In this document: one piece after another, positions 29,133 to 38,699 of the stretch | Position numbering within the stretch: the first letter of the stretch is position 1 | How the letters are laid out: the number at the start of each line of letters is the position of its first letter | Assembly: GCF_007678255.1 (NCBI RefSeq) | Contig: NZ_VEED01000009.1 | Coordinates: forward strand, 162,808 to 226,807 | Length of the DNA stretch: 64,000 nt | Reading direction: 5' to 3' | Source of the DNA: Bacillus sp. X1(2014) | Lineage (GTDB): Bacteria > Bacillota > Bacilli > Bacillales_B > DSM-18226 | Translations under genes and position numbers: made by a program | Notes under the pieces: generated by a model | Databases searched by the model: none | Told to the model about the DNA's origin: nothing | Seen by the model: the letters and a program-made list of their open reading frames with translations, nothing else

Positions 29133-31681
29133 ATCAATCCCACCTCTAGCTTAAATTCATCAATTGTATAATGTCGCAGTGATAGTACATCTTTTAAACG
29201 TCTATTTTGATTAGTCGGATCTTTGATCATGTCTGGTAAGAAATAAATTTCCGCCAATGAAGGGGTATGGTCCCCTTTTAAACGTCTTTGAAATGGCCTT
29301 ATTAGTTGTGAATGTACTGGATGAAAAACGAAGGTTCGAACATTTGGCCAAACAAACCACGCCGGAATGCTGTCAATATCTGTTAAAAACACAATCTTAT
29401 CCTTCAACAACATATGATCTTGCTGGACCATTTCCAGAAAGTCATGATTTCCAACAATATGTTGCACTCCTTGCTCTAAAAACCAACCTAACAACATTCG
29501 CCATTTATGCTGTTCCCTTTTCGGGAGTGACATAAAGTTTCCAACTGTAGATGGATAAAACATTACGAGTCGTTGGTCTACATCTCCCAAAAACGTATGT
29601 AAAAAGTCATGTTCACTTGCTTTTGTAGTAGGCCATTGGATGACATTCGAAGATGCAGGATTTGCAAAAGGTGTAAGGTCTGATTTTCGGCAGGATGGGC
29701 ATCCCCCACAAGCAATGGCTACATTGATTTCTTTTCGGTATGGCAATTCTCGTTTGGAAATTCGATAAATGTTTAGCAGAATTTCAGAAACGCAAGACTC
29801 CCCTTTTAAAAATTGTTTCATTAGGTTAAGACTCTTAACCTCTGATTCTCTACTTTTTTGGCGAATGGGTTCAATTACTTGTCCCCAACGTGATTCATTT
29901 AAGTGCTTTTCATCGATAATTTTCACAAGACGATAATCGCTCCCGACTGCTTCCTTGTCCTTACTTCCTGCTTCCCACATTAATTCAATCAAGCCGGCAC
30001 GTGACATTAGATTAAGAGTCCGAACATTCCATACTTGATTTTCCCGAGAACTCATATCGATATCCTTTTCACTGTAACCAGGCGAGAGGTTGATAGGAAC
30101 AAAAAACTCATCGGACTTACCTTTAACAGGAAGTTTATGAGAAAACATTTGCTGCCATCGCTGCATCCCTCTATCCACGCCGATGAGAATCGTTCGATTC
30201 ATCCCTTCTGCCGTCCGTAAATCTGCGTCGGTATAAAGTAGTAATGAAAGGGACGCGCAGCCATCACGTCCGCCTCTGCCGATTTCCTGATAAAATCGAT
30301 CGATATTTTCAGGGATACAGGCATGAATCACAGCTCGCACTTCAGCTTGATCCACACCCAGGCCAAAAGCAGAAGTTGCTACTATAATATCAATATCACG
30401 ATTTTGCCATTGCTGAATAATCTTATTCCGATTTTGAGAAGTTGTATCACCGGTAAAGATCTCACAACGGGTATAGCCATGGTCATCGAGATCAAATGCA
30501 ATCTCATTTGCATCCTTTACTTTACTTGTATAAATAATTAATGGTCTTGGTAAATGGGCTAAGGCTTCTAGTAAATAAGTTCGCTTACTATCATCATTCT
30601 CACATTTCTTTACCCAATAAGAAGGTTCCGGTCGTAGTTGAACGGATGAAAACGTTTGAAAAGGTCCTGGTTTTGAAAACAGCGTTTCAATGGTATCCAG
30701 ACACACATCACTGATGGTTGCCGATAGGAGTAACGTCATGAACGGCTCATCACAAATAGACAACAAGTAATTTCGGAAACCAGCTAATTGCTGAAATGCT
30801 GGTCGAAATTCATCTCCCCACAAACCGACAATATGGGCTTCATCGATGACAAACATTTTTAGGAAACCACGTTCTGCCGCAACTTGTAAAGGAATATGCA
30901 GCGACCCTATCAAACTTTCAGGTGAAGTAAAGACAATACGCTGGGTTCCGTCCATAATCCGCTCTCTTATTCCCTTTTTAACATCACTTTGCTCAGTCCC
31001 ACCATAATAGGCAGTAGGATGAGAGAAAAAGGCTGACATCGCTCTTTCCTGATCAATACAAAGAGCGACCGTCGGAACAACCACCAATGTTAAACCAAAA
31101 TTTTTCCCATGAAGGACACCTGGTAATTGTGCACATAAACTTTTTCCAGTTCCAGTAGGTAAATTCACTACTAATGTTGATCCCGGAGTTGCAGATAAGA
31201 TAGATCGAATCGCATCTTTTTGACTTGCACTTCGGTAAGTTTGTCGACCTACTTCTGTTAAAAACGGATCGCCTGAAACGGGAGCATAATTGTTCCGTTT
31301 TGTTAAGGCAAAAAGATCTTGGTCTGGCGGATTATCATTTGCCTCAGGCAACCAATTTGGCATCCAGCGTTTAGCTTGGATTAGATAGCCATCCTCATGT
31401 TTATCCACTACCTCAATACCAAATTGACGCCATTCCATCTCGTCGGGCCAGATACCCTCTCCCGGCACCTTAAGCAGCATACTCTCACCATTTTGCTTTT
31501 CCGATTCAAAACGTAAGATATTTCGTATGAGCGAAGCTAAATCCATTCTCCCAAGTGAACGAGGATTTTTCATCGCCCTTACCCACCTTTTATAATAAGA
31601 GGATGTAAAAGTAGTTTCATCAATTTCAGTTATGTTTTCCGTATCATATAGTAACTCTCTAAATCTTTGAAACTCTTCCAT
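29129..31681 (-). CDS. dpdF: DpdF, RecQ-like helicase, copy 2
   Basis: An 850-residue RecQ-type helicase. Walker A is LPTGTGKS at 174-181, the box is FVIDEAHIVGLW, then LSATIS, and motif VI is YQEIGRGGRDG. The zinc-type cysteines CGGCPSC are conserved. The C-terminal 150 residues (beyond SCRKSDLTPF) form a separate alpha/beta domain shared loosely with copy 1. The start ATG uses GGGTGAGAT, which lies inside the dpdE stop region, 4 bp away. Confidence 0.82.
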   Translation of the reverse strand: MEEFQRFRELLYDTENITEIDETTFTSSYYKRWVRAMKNPRSLGRMDLASLIRNILRFESEKQNGESMLLKVPGEGIWPDEMEWRQFGIEVVDKHEDGYLIQAKRWMPNWLPEANDNPPDQDLFALTKRNNYAPVSGDPFLTEVGRQTYRSASQKDAIRSILSATPGSTLVVNLPTGTGKSLCAQLPGVLHGKNFGLTLVVVPTVALCIDQERAMSAFFSHPTAYYGGTEQSDVKKGIRERIMDGTQRIVFTSPESLIGSLHIPLQVAAERGFLKMFVIDEAHIVGLWGDEFRPAFQQLAGFRNYLLSICDEPFMTLLLSATISDVCLDTIETLFSKPGPFQTFSSVQLRPEPSYWVKKCENDDSKRTYLLEALAHLPRPLIIYTSKVKDANEIAFDLDDHGYTRCEIFTGDTTSQNRNKIIQQWQNRDIDIIVATSAFGLGVDQAEVRAVIHACIPENIDRFYQEIGRGGRDGCASLSLLLYTDADLRTAEGMNRTILIGVDRGMQRWQQMFSHKLPVKGKSDEFFVPINLSPGYSEKDIDMSSRENQVWNVRTLNLMSRAGLIELMWEAGSKDKEAVGSDYRLVKIIDEKHLNESRWGQVIEPIRQKSRESEVKSLNLMKQFLKGESCVSEILLNIYRISKRELPYRKEINVAIACGGCPSCRKSDLTPFANPASSNVIQWPTTKASEHDFLHTFLGDVDQRLVMFYPSTVGNFMSLPKREQHKWRMLLGWFLEQGVQHIVGNHDFLEMVQQDHMLLKDKIVFLTDIDSIPAWFVWPNVRTFVFHPVHSQLIRPFQRRLKGDHTPSLAEIYFLPDMIKDPTNQNRRLKDVLSLRHYTIDEFKLEVGLI

Positions 31682-31685
31682 TTTA

Positions 31686-34600
31686 TTATCTCACCCTTAA
31701 TTCTTGTCCTGACAATATGATTAACCCAATCGAATCTAGTTTTATTTTCGGCGTAAGAATACCTTTAAGAATAGCATCTGTCAACTCGCCTTCAAATTCT
31801 AAATCCTTATTAAAATTCATTTGGTATTTGTACTGTAATTGTTGCTCTTGATTTATGCGTAACTTAAGTTGAGTAAGTTTCATTTCCATTTGGGCATGAG
31901 CGAAATTAGCTTTTTCCTTACATAATGCTTCTAATTCCTTACTAGTTTTTAATGCACTCATCGATTTCTCTTTAACAGTAGTGACCGTCTCTTTCCAATA
32001 AGCACTAGGTATGACCCGATCAATGATTCCTATTCGATTTTTCGTCAGATTTAAATCTGTCCCACGATTTTGGACTTTGACAAACTCTTTTGAAAGATGA
32101 CCAAGGATAGTTGGATCATCTACTACCTTTCCATTGATGTCGATAAACATTTGCTGATAGATGGGAGGAAGATAGTGATCCATGATACGTTGCAATGCTT
32201 TGGGATTCATTTGTGTATTTTGGTATTTTTTTAACACCCTTTTTGCAAATCTGGTGTCTCCTTCAATTACATACTGTAAAGCAAATCCCGCCCATTCCAT
32301 TCCTTCTCTTGAATCCATCCCAGGCACGTAGCGCCAGTAGGCAAATGTTTGACCCCGATCGTCCCAATGAATATATTTCTCTAAGAAGTCAATCAACGGG
32401 TCACCAATGCGGAACAATGAACTCCCAGAATGATAGAGAACTTCATCCCGATCATACGATCCTGGTTGATTCATATAGCTTGCCAACTTCCTTAAGTACT
32501 TTGCGGGTACTAACGTGCGATCTTGGTTTGGACCATATTTAAAGGTAAACCCGGGCATCACTGTATACTGCTTTTCAAATTGAAGCGCTTTCGTGATCCA
32601 TGGATCAAGTCCATTTTCGATTTCGTCAAACTCTTGTTCATACTTTATTAAAGATTCATAGAATTGGGCCCCTTCAGGATTATTGGCTTCCATTTCATCT
32701 AATGCATTTTGTTCCCCTATTTGTACTTTTTCATTCTCAATTTCGTTACTTATGCTACATAATGTTTCTTGAATGGCCTGATTTCCTTTGATATAAAATT
32801 GCTTAAGTACTTGAATCATCTTTCGGTCAATAAAGAATTGCAGTGATGCAATGGACGAGTAAAAAATTTTTAGACCCTCACTTAAGTATTGATACCAAGC
32901 CTCATGCAGTGAGTTTTCAACATCCGGACCTACTAAGACAAATGATTCAAAAGGTTTATTTCGGCCAATCCGATCAAATCGGCCAATCCTCTGTTCTAAT
33001 CGATTAGGGGACAAAGGCAAATCAAAATGGATCAATACATCTGCGAATTGAAGATTCCTTCCGATTTCTCCCGTATGATCACAAACTAAAATCGTACAAT
33101 GGTCATTTCCCTTAAACTGTTCAATGGTATCCTCCACTTGTTGGTCATTTAATTCATGATGGTAACCACTAACAACACCTTCACCAAACTTTTCCTTCAA
33201 ATGGGTGAGTATTTCTTTACATACTGACGTGAAGCCCGTAAACACAACAATTTTTTTGGATTGATTCTCTGCTTTTCGCTTGGTATGAGTGATGATCTGT
33301 GAAAGCAATTCCAAGCGATCACCATCCTCAGAAAATGATTTTACTTCTTTAAGCATTTGCTCTAAAAGGTGCTCTTCACCTGAAAATAATGGTGTTTGGA
33401 TGAGCAATTCAACATTTAGCATTTTCTTCTCGCTTAATAAGTCTGCATTCATTACTTTTGTCAACCTTGATTGAATCACTTTTTGAAAGAAGGTTGGACT
33501 CGTCCCAAGGGATTCAAACAGCAGATAGAAAATCTTTAATAGATCCGTTGATTCTACTTGTTGATTTTCCCATACAGAACGTTCGCTTGCCCATGCTTCA
33601 TTTCTCCACTCATCTAGTAACATTTCAAGAGTTGGTGTTCGTTCATCTAGGTCATATTCACTATGAATAGTAGGTTGAAATTTGAGTTGGTCTCGACTAA
33701 ATTCCAGGATATCGGTGACCGATTCCCTTCTATTTCGCAATAAGCGACGGTGTAAACGGTAGGTATCAGACATGTGAACCCGAATGCGTCTAATCAGGTC
33801 ACGTCTTTTTTCATCATTGTCTCGATTTTCGGCTAACACATTTTGAAGTTTCTCTGCCAATTGATGAATAATAAAATCATTTGGAAAGTAGTCAAATAGT
33901 TTGGCAACGTTTCTTTTTAATAAAAAAGCACTCGTATCTTCACGGAATGATAGTAAAAAGCGTCCTACATCTTGTCTTTTAGCAATCCGTTCTTTGAAAC
34001 TATCAATATCAGATAATTGATAATAATTTGGGTCTAATAAATAGAGCATGGCTAGAAATTCTTGTTCATTATTTAGGACTGGTGTTGCGGATAACAGTAA
34101 TAATCCTTCCGATTGGTGCACAAGAGAGGCTAATTTTTTAAAATCGTTGCGTTCGTTCTCATCAGAATGAAAAGCTTTTGTCGCAATTTCATGTGCTTCA
34201 TCAATGACAACCATCCCATAAGACTCTGATAGTTCATGGAGAAAATCAATTTGTTCTGTTGACAACCAGGTAATCCGGTCGTCATAATAGTCAAATTTAA
34301 ATTTTTCATCCATTTCCTTTTTCCATTGGTCCAATAAATAAGGAGGAATTATCATAAGTATTTGCTTATCTTTATGGTCAAGGAGGTACTGCCGGATGAT
34401 GATACCAGCTTCAATCGTTTTGCCTAATCCCACTTCATCTGCTAACAAATAACGAGGAATGGGATCTTCCAATACCCTTCGAACAACTTCTACTTGATGC
34501 TGATAAAGTTGGATATTAGATGAAACTAATCCAGTCATTCCTCTCGTAACCGCACGCTGCTCTAATATCGTTTTAACAAAATTAGATCGGTGTACATGAT

Positions 34601-34976
34601 AAAAGGTGGTATCATGCCCTTTATGGCGAAGAACTTCACTCGGGTCCTCAATCGGTACATTACAACGGACATATATGTCTGTTTCATTTATATAGGCAGC
34701 ATAGGAATCTGGAAAATGTACTTCATATGTATAGCCTTCTTTTCTTATAATACGTCCCATTACCCAGCGTTCTTGCGCATCATGATAAACATAACATCGT
34801 GTTTGTTTTTGAAGAGCAACTGGAGTAACTTTTTTGGTTGGAACTTGAACGATTTCTCTATCTGCTACTGATTTAAAATATTCTATCGTAATATATGTAT
34901 TAGAAATTTCTTTTACTTTTCCTGTTCCGTATTTATTCAATTTGGATACAACGAAGCTTCCTATTGTAAGACTCAT
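31686..34976 (-). CDS. dpdE: DpdE, SNF2-family helicase, copy 2
   Basis: About 1096 residues from the ATG at 34976 (MSLTIGSFVV), chosen over a GTG four codons upstream because GGGTGGT is then at good spacing. SNF2 motifs are ADEVGLGKT at about 179-187, VVIDEAHEI, SATP and QRIGRFDRIGR. The N-terminus has small beta-rich, Tudor/SH3-like segments (GTGKVKEISNTYITIEY), common in RapA-like translocases. It is the first gene of the upstream module and probably sets the operon's transcription. Confidence 0.82.
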   Translation of the reverse strand: MSLTIGSFVVSKLNKYGTGKVKEISNTYITIEYFKSVADREIVQVPTKKVTPVALQKQTRCYVYHDAQERWVMGRIIRKEGYTYEVHFPDSYAAYINETDIYVRCNVPIEDPSEVLRHKGHDTTFYHVHRSNFVKTILEQRAVTRGMTGLVSSNIQLYQHQVEVVRRVLEDPIPRYLLADEVGLGKTIEAGIIIRQYLLDHKDKQILMIIPPYLLDQWKKEMDEKFKFDYYDDRITWLSTEQIDFLHELSESYGMVVIDEAHEIATKAFHSDENERNDFKKLASLVHQSEGLLLLSATPVLNNEQEFLAMLYLLDPNYYQLSDIDSFKERIAKRQDVGRFLLSFREDTSAFLLKRNVAKLFDYFPNDFIIHQLAEKLQNVLAENRDNDEKRRDLIRRIRVHMSDTYRLHRRLLRNRRESVTDILEFSRDQLKFQPTIHSEYDLDERTPTLEMLLDEWRNEAWASERSVWENQQVESTDLLKIFYLLFESLGTSPTFFQKVIQSRLTKVMNADLLSEKKMLNVELLIQTPLFSGEEHLLEQMLKEVKSFSEDGDRLELLSQIITHTKRKAENQSKKIVVFTGFTSVCKEILTHLKEKFGEGVVSGYHHELNDQQVEDTIEQFKGNDHCTILVCDHTGEIGRNLQFADVLIHFDLPLSPNRLEQRIGRFDRIGRNKPFESFVLVGPDVENSLHEAWYQYLSEGLKIFYSSIASLQFFIDRKMIQVLKQFYIKGNQAIQETLCSISNEIENEKVQIGEQNALDEMEANNPEGAQFYESLIKYEQEFDEIENGLDPWITKALQFEKQYTVMPGFTFKYGPNQDRTLVPAKYLRKLASYMNQPGSYDRDEVLYHSGSSLFRIGDPLIDFLEKYIHWDDRGQTFAYWRYVPGMDSREGMEWAGFALQYVIEGDTRFAKRVLKKYQNTQMNPKALQRIMDHYLPPIYQQMFIDINGKVVDDPTILGHLSKEFVKVQNRGTDLNLTKNRIGIIDRVIPSAYWKETVTTVKEKSMSALKTSKELEALCKEKANFAHAQMEMKLTQLKLRINQEQQLQYKYQMNFNKDLEFEGELTDAILKGILTPKIKLDSIGLIILSGQELRVR

Positions 34977-35021
34977 TCTATCGACCACCCATTCTGTGTC
35001 AACATCTCTTTCGGTAGTTCT

Positions 35022-35027
35022 ATTATA
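35022..35027 (-). promoter_or_regulatory. Candidate -10 box of the upstream dpd operon
   Basis: Reads TATAAT on the minus strand, 46 bases before the dpdE start. No good -35 box is at 16-18 bases; AT-rich DNA precedes it. This is the only plausible promoter before the eight-gene module. Confidence 0.4.
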
Positions 35028-35139
35028 CTATTAAAATTAAATTTATGTAGTAAATTCCGAAAATTGTAAGCAGACAAAATTTTAAGTAGGAATTCCCGAT
35101 TTCAATAAAAACATGCGTGAGTCTCAACTTCCAGCCCAG

Positions 35140-35295
35140 GCATGGAAATGAATTTAATATGAGTTGTACACCAACAAAATAAAGGCAGTGTGATTACAGC
35201 CACACGAATGTACCACTTCTGCCATGTTTTGTACCATCAGTTGCCATGGAATTTACCACTTGCTGTCAACGCATTTACCAATAGAAAAGCTCTAG
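35140..35295. mobile_element. Possible remnant of an IS21-like terminus
   Basis: This non-coding stretch has four closely spaced, partly repeated words: TGTACCACTTCTGCCATG, TGTACCATCAG, TTTACCACTTGCTGTCAA and TTTACCAATAG. Repeated xTACCACTT units are typical of the ends of IS21-family elements. No transposase is present. The identification is tentative. Confidence 0.3.
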
Positions 35296-35310
35296 TGATA
35301 TTGAATTGAA

Positions 35311-35351
35311 AAAGCCTAATCCTCCTATTTTTACCGAGGAATTAGGCTTTT
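35311..35351. terminator. Bidirectional terminator-like hairpin
   Basis: AAAGCCTAATCCTCC at 35311 pairs with GAGGAATTAGGCTTTT ending at 35351. A- and T-runs on both sides make it usable in both directions. It isolates the dpd operon from the glycosylase gene. Confidence 0.7.
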
Positions 35352-35546
35352 GGTAAACTTTCCGTAATCGGGCCAGAAAGTCTACTACCAACTTTTATTG
35401 CACAGTATCCTTGTACTGTTCAGCAATAAATGTTTAATTTATAAATTTTTTTCAGATTAATTCCGATTGCTAAAATTATATTCTTCATTTACTTACTTGT
35501 GATATGGTTCACCGTAATGAATTTATTTGAGGTTTTTACTCCTTAT

Positions 35547-36371
35547 TTATATTCTAGAGAAGCACCATTTCATAGATTTTATTATAAGTTTTTCCCGAAT
35601 CCCAGGTTTATTACTTAATGGACCTTCATTATAAAACCAACTGGGATGATATAAAAATATATTCTTTATTGTTCGTTTGTTACCATTAGGCCATATATAA
35701 TCCAACTCATATATTTTTCCATGTGAATAGTTATTAATTAAATCTTTTTTATAAGGGGTTAAATTAAATGATTCTTTTTCTATTTTCCCTAAAGCATAAT
35801 TAGAATGTTTAACATAACCTTTTGAGCTTTCACATTTTACTAATGCACTCAAAGCCTCATTTGCCCAATTTCCACAAGAAATAATAATCTCCAAATTTGG
35901 TAAATTATTAATTTCCTCTTCTAAAAAGTTAAAGCTGCATATTCCAATACTGTTAAAACCACTAAAATCTCTCCACTCACCTATTTCTTCTTTCACTTTT
36001 GCCCGGCATTTCACCGCATCAGAAACATAGATTTCATCCATTATGTCTCTTCCAATCCGAGACGGAAATTTAGAAATAAAACCTTTTCTATGTAAATGAA
36101 GGCAAATCTCCCTAAAATATAAATAGTATTTACCTGGCCACTCTCCAAAACCATCCCTGTGAATTTTAGCTACCTCTTGGGGACTTTTATTTCTTAGTTC
36201 ATCAAGACGCGCTTTACTATCAATTTCTCCACCAGGATTTTGAAATAACAACATAGCCTTTATTTTTGATTTGTCTTGGATCGTGTCATAAAATACTTTT
36301 TGTTGCCTACTACTAAATTTACAAGACCCGCAATTATAAACCCTTCCCGCAATAGGCGTTTGTTTTACCAT
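35547..36371 (-). CDS. Uracil-DNA glycosylase-like protein
   Basis: A 274-residue protein; the ATG at 36371 has AAGGAGG five bases upstream. Motifs of the UDG superfamily are visible: LLFQNPGGE (equivalent to the GxxPG loop), VSDAVKC, IISCGNWA and LYHPSWF. Four cysteines (CGSC near the N-terminus, KC near residue 125, IGIC about 22 residues later) could hold an iron-sulfur cluster as in family 4/5 enzymes. The protein is larger and more diverged than housekeeping family 4 UDGs. It lies on the same strand as the dpd modules, 571 bases upstream of the first dpdE. A base-excision activity beside a base-replacement DNA modification system is notable, but a link is only inference. Confidence 0.7.
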   Translation of the reverse strand: MVKQTPIAGRVYNCGSCKFSSRQQKVFYDTIQDKSKIKAMLLFQNPGGEIDSKARLDELRNKSPQEVAKIHRDGFGEWPGKYYLYFREICLHLHRKGFISKFPSRIGRDIMDEIYVSDAVKCRAKVKEEIGEWRDFSGFNSIGICSFNFLEEEINNLPNLEIIISCGNWANEALSALVKCESSKGYVKHSNYALGKIEKESFNLTPYKKDLINNYSHGKIYELDYIWPNGNKRTIKNIFLYHPSWFYNEGPLSNKPGIREKLIIKSMKWCFSRI

Positions 36372-36458
36372 ATTTTCCTCCTTAACCAAGTAAATAACAG
36401 CGCTAAAAAATCTTCTATTCTCCTTTTAAACCAAGTCTAGTTCCCCCATATAAGCCAG

Positions 36459-36650
36459 TTATTTGTTTGCTTTCCTTACTCCAGGAACAAAATCATTTCT
36501 ACACCATCTTACAAATGTTCCAGAATGACGAAGGTACGTTTTTGCAGTTTTCTCTTCAAGTAAACCTTCTTTCATTTTACGATTTACTTCTTGTTCATAA
36601 GTTTGATACAGTTCTTCTAATTGCTTAATAAATTCCTGTGATGCCCTCAC
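36459..36650 (-). CDS. Small hypothetical protein
   Basis: A 63-residue protein with a GTG start and AAAGGGAG nine bases upstream. It is basic and helical (QEFIKQLEELYQTYEQE...YLRHSGTFVRWCRNDFVPG). The pattern is reminiscent of the SAM-like N-terminal arm of integrases, but it is complete and free-standing. Function unknown. Possibly a leftover or stand-alone DNA-binding piece. Confidence 0.55.
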   Translation of the reverse strand: MRASQEFIKQLEELYQTYEQEVNRKMKEGLLEEKTAKTYLRHSGTFVRWCRNDFVPGVRKANK

Positions 36651-36870
36651 TATTACAACTCCCTTTACTTTTTAGCCTATTATAATGGAAATGTAAAATA
36701 TATGTAAGTAATGAGTGGTGTGATTTAGTGTTGTGCTTGAAGGTATAATTTCAAAAAATAAGGATAGGCGAATACCCTTGTTAACCATTCGCTACCCATT
36801 TGCTTAGGTGTATTCCTTTACACTCTCACTCCGCAATAATCCTGAGACTGTCTTAAACTGCTCATTAATT

Positions 36871-36930
36871 TAAGTGAAATACTTTACATAGCCTCTAAAC
36901 TAGAGGATCTTTATTGCGCAGTTTACGTTG
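36871..36930. repeat. 58-bp imperfect direct repeat, left copy
   Basis: Runs from TAAGTGAAATACTTTACA through CCTCTAAACTAGAGG to TTATTGCGCAGTTTA. The right copy at 39740-39800 matches over the whole length with roughly 80% identity by eye, including an identical TTTATTGCGCAGTTTA end. The pair brackets the XRE/antirepressor block. Confidence 0.65.
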
Positions 36931-36936
36931 AATAAG

Positions 36937-36969
36937 AAAAGACGATCACTTTGAATGCAATCGTCTTTT
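36937..36969. terminator. Hairpin with A/T-flanked 10-bp stem
   Basis: AAAAGACGAT pairs perfectly with ATCGTCTTTT around a 13-base loop. Usable as a bidirectional terminator. It resembles the hairpins inside the interspersed repeats found at 55-61 kb. Confidence 0.6.
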
Positions 36970-37120
36970 AGATGGTTAATTTAAAACCAGTATTGTTGTA
37001 CTGTGTACAAAATAACTTTTATTGTTATTCATCTCCTTAATTCAAGCTTTACTGCTCAAGTATCCCATGTTCCTTAAATGATACTCGTGCACGGGAACAT
37101 GTCCACAAAGCACGGCGCTG

Positions 37121-37303
37121 TTATTTCTTGCCGCCTTTCCAGTAATGTTTTCTATTTAAAAACTGCCGCAGCCCATCTGATAAAACACCGTAAGGAATAG
37201 TAGTATTATTCTTTTTAGCCCAAAACACATGAAACACCGTATCCAAAACTTTACTCTTAGGCCAGTGATTCAACATCCAATCGTTTATTATACTTTTTTT
37301 CAT
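37121..37303 (-). CDS. Small hypothetical protein
   Basis: A 60-residue basic protein (MKKSIINDWMLNHWPKSK...) with GAGGAG before the ATG. No domain recognised. The clear ribosome site and the aromatic-rich sequence argue that it is real. Confidence 0.5.
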   Translation of the reverse strand: MKKSIINDWMLNHWPKSKVLDTVFHVFWAKKNNTTIPYGVLSDGLRQFLNRKHYWKGGKK

Positions 37304-37427
37304 TATAATTCTCCTCTACATTTATCTACTAATGCTTATCCTTTATCAGTCTTCAGAAGGTGGAACAGAGTTTCTTCATTACGTTATTTTCACTTAAATT
37401 AATAAAGATATATACACGGTAAAGTTC

Positions 37428-37568
37428 TCAACTATCGTCATAATCCCAATGTTCACTACCTACAGCAAAGTCAGCAAACTCACGTATAGCCCGATCAACA
37501 TATAACTGATAGTCAGCATCAAGTTGATTAGATAAAGTTTCAAAATCATTTTCGTCCATTGTTTCCAT
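37428..37568 (-). CDS. Small acidic hypothetical protein
   Basis: A 46-residue acidic protein, METMDENDFETLSNQLDADY onwards, ending in HWDYDDS. The ribosome site is weak; an internal ATG three codons in has GGAAAC upstream. The composition and codon use look coding. Unknown function. Confidence 0.4.
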   Translation of the reverse strand: METMDENDFETLSNQLDADYQLYVDRAIREFADFAVGSEHWDYDDS

Positions 37569-37669
37569 ATCATTAATAATTTATCTGCAATTCTTTTCTA
37601 CTCCTTGTTATCCATATTTTACACATCTCATCTCCCTTTGTTAGAATATCTATATTATCTTTATTCATT

Positions 37670-37843
37670 TTATTTTCGATAATCTTCATGAGATTCATAG
37701 ATGTTAGTGCTTGAGATACTGTTTTTATGTCCACATTCTGTGCATTGCCAAAGGTATTTATTGTCATCAAAATTAGACTGACTATTTAAATATGTATTGC
37801 AACGATCACACCACCAGTCAATATTAGGAAACCTTTCACCCAT
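37670..37843 (-). CDS. Small zinc-ribbon protein
   Basis: A 57-residue protein from the ATG at 37843, with AAAGGAGG upstream. Two CxxC pairs, CDRC near residue 12 and CTEC near residue 33, form a typical zinc ribbon. Such proteins are common in Bacillaceae and usually uncharacterised. Confidence 0.65.
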   Translation of the reverse strand: MGERFPNIDWWCDRCNTYLNSQSNFDDNKYLWQCTECGHKNSISSTNIYESHEDYRK

Positions 37844-38107
37844 TATTAACAACCTCCTTTCTCCTAATACACTATTGAGCATAGTAAATTGTCCATCCTT
37901 AAATCCGAGATCATATTAAATATAGACGTAGTGAAGTGAATGAAGCGGTTGAAGCCGTGCTTTATGGGGAAAGCAACAGTTAGTACAGAATATTGACTTT
38001 ATTGTATAATACCAATTATTACAATATTATGTAATTTGCTCAATTATTTTATTGCAGAATCTGACCCGATTATTGAACAGTATAAGTCTATTGACTCAAT
38101 GTTGTTT

Positions 38108-38326
38108 TTATGCTGCGTGTTTTGTTACTTTCTTTAATACTTTAGTTGCTACTTCTTTTGTTGCTTCAGGATTTTTAACTATTGTGTATACAATTCCTCC
38201 AGCGATTCCTACCAAAGATATACTTGCAGACACTGAAAAAATAATTGCTGGCTTACCTCCTAATCTAACCGTTTTGTTTTCATGATTATATTCGACATAA
38301 TCTTTATCATTTTTGTTATTATCCAT
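38108..38326 (-). CDS. Small single-pass membrane protein
   Basis: A 72-residue protein. The ATG at 38326 lies one base after the stop of the 38-residue gene upstream and uses AAGGGTGAT in its coding end. A hydrophobic helix (AIIFSVSASISLVGIAGGIV) is followed by a lysine-rich tail (KEVATKVLKKVTKHAA). Probably co-translated with its tiny neighbour. Toxin-like or holin-like roles are possible but unproven. Confidence 0.6.
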   Translation of the reverse strand: MDNNKNDKDYVEYNHENKTVRLGGKPAIIFSVSASISLVGIAGGIVYTIVKNPEATKEVATKVLKKVTKHAA

Positions 38327-38327
38327 T

Positions 38328-38444
38328 TCAATAATCACCCTTAGCTATTTGATTTAGTATTTCTTGCAATTTGCTTGAATCCAGAATTCCTAAAATTACT
38401 GCTCCAACAATAGAGATAATTGCCATTGGTTTGAATAGAGCCAT
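38328..38444 (-). CDS. Tiny hydrophobic protein
   Basis: A 38-residue protein, MALFKPMAIISIVGAVILGI followed by a polar tail ending in KGDY. It sits between the antirepressor-like gene and the 72-residue membrane protein with one-base spacing to the latter. No clear ribosome site; expression may depend on coupling to the gene before it. Size and hydrophobic N-terminus resemble small phage or toxin peptides. Confidence 0.5.
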   Translation of the reverse strand: MALFKPMAIISIVGAVILGILDSSKLQEILNQIAKGDY

Positions 38445-38456
38445 AATTGCTAATGA

Positions 38457-38699
38457 TTATTTCTTTTTCAATTTATTAACCATATTTTCATCCCACGATA
38501 AAACTGACCATGTGCGTCTACAGAACCCTCCCTCTCCATTATCTTTTTGCGTCACTTGACCACCAACTTTCTTACCTAATTCGGTTAAGGACCAATTGCC
38601 TTCTTCGCCATCTAGGAAGCCCTTGTCTTTCAAAAGCATATATACTTCTTTAACTGTCATTCCTAGTTTTTTTCCAATCATTCTGGCAGACATCCTCAT
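38457..38699 (-). CDS. Antirepressor/KilA-C-like winged-helix protein
   Basis: An 80-residue protein. The ATG has AAAGGGGG ten bases upstream. The pattern IGKKLGMTVKEVYMLLKDKG then WSLTELGKKVGGQ then WSVLSWDENMVNKL is that of the C-terminal DNA-binding domain of phage antirepressors. It is transcribed away from the XRE gene, so the two form a divergent switch-like pair. Confidence 0.55.
   Translation of the reverse strand: MRMSARMIGKKLGMTVKEVYMLLKDKGFLDGEEGNWSLTELGKKVGGQVTQKDNGEGGFCRRTWSVLSWDENMVNKLKKK

Larger units (their letters stand above)
36660..37110. other. Non-coding stretch with repeat and hairpin
   Basis: No gene supported. It holds one copy of the 58-bp repeat (36871-36930) and a terminator-like hairpin (36937-36969). 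Confidence 0.5.

Noticed and set aside
37573..37770. Minus-strand 65-residue frame
   Set aside because: It overlaps the zinc-ribbon gene in another frame and has weaker start signals.
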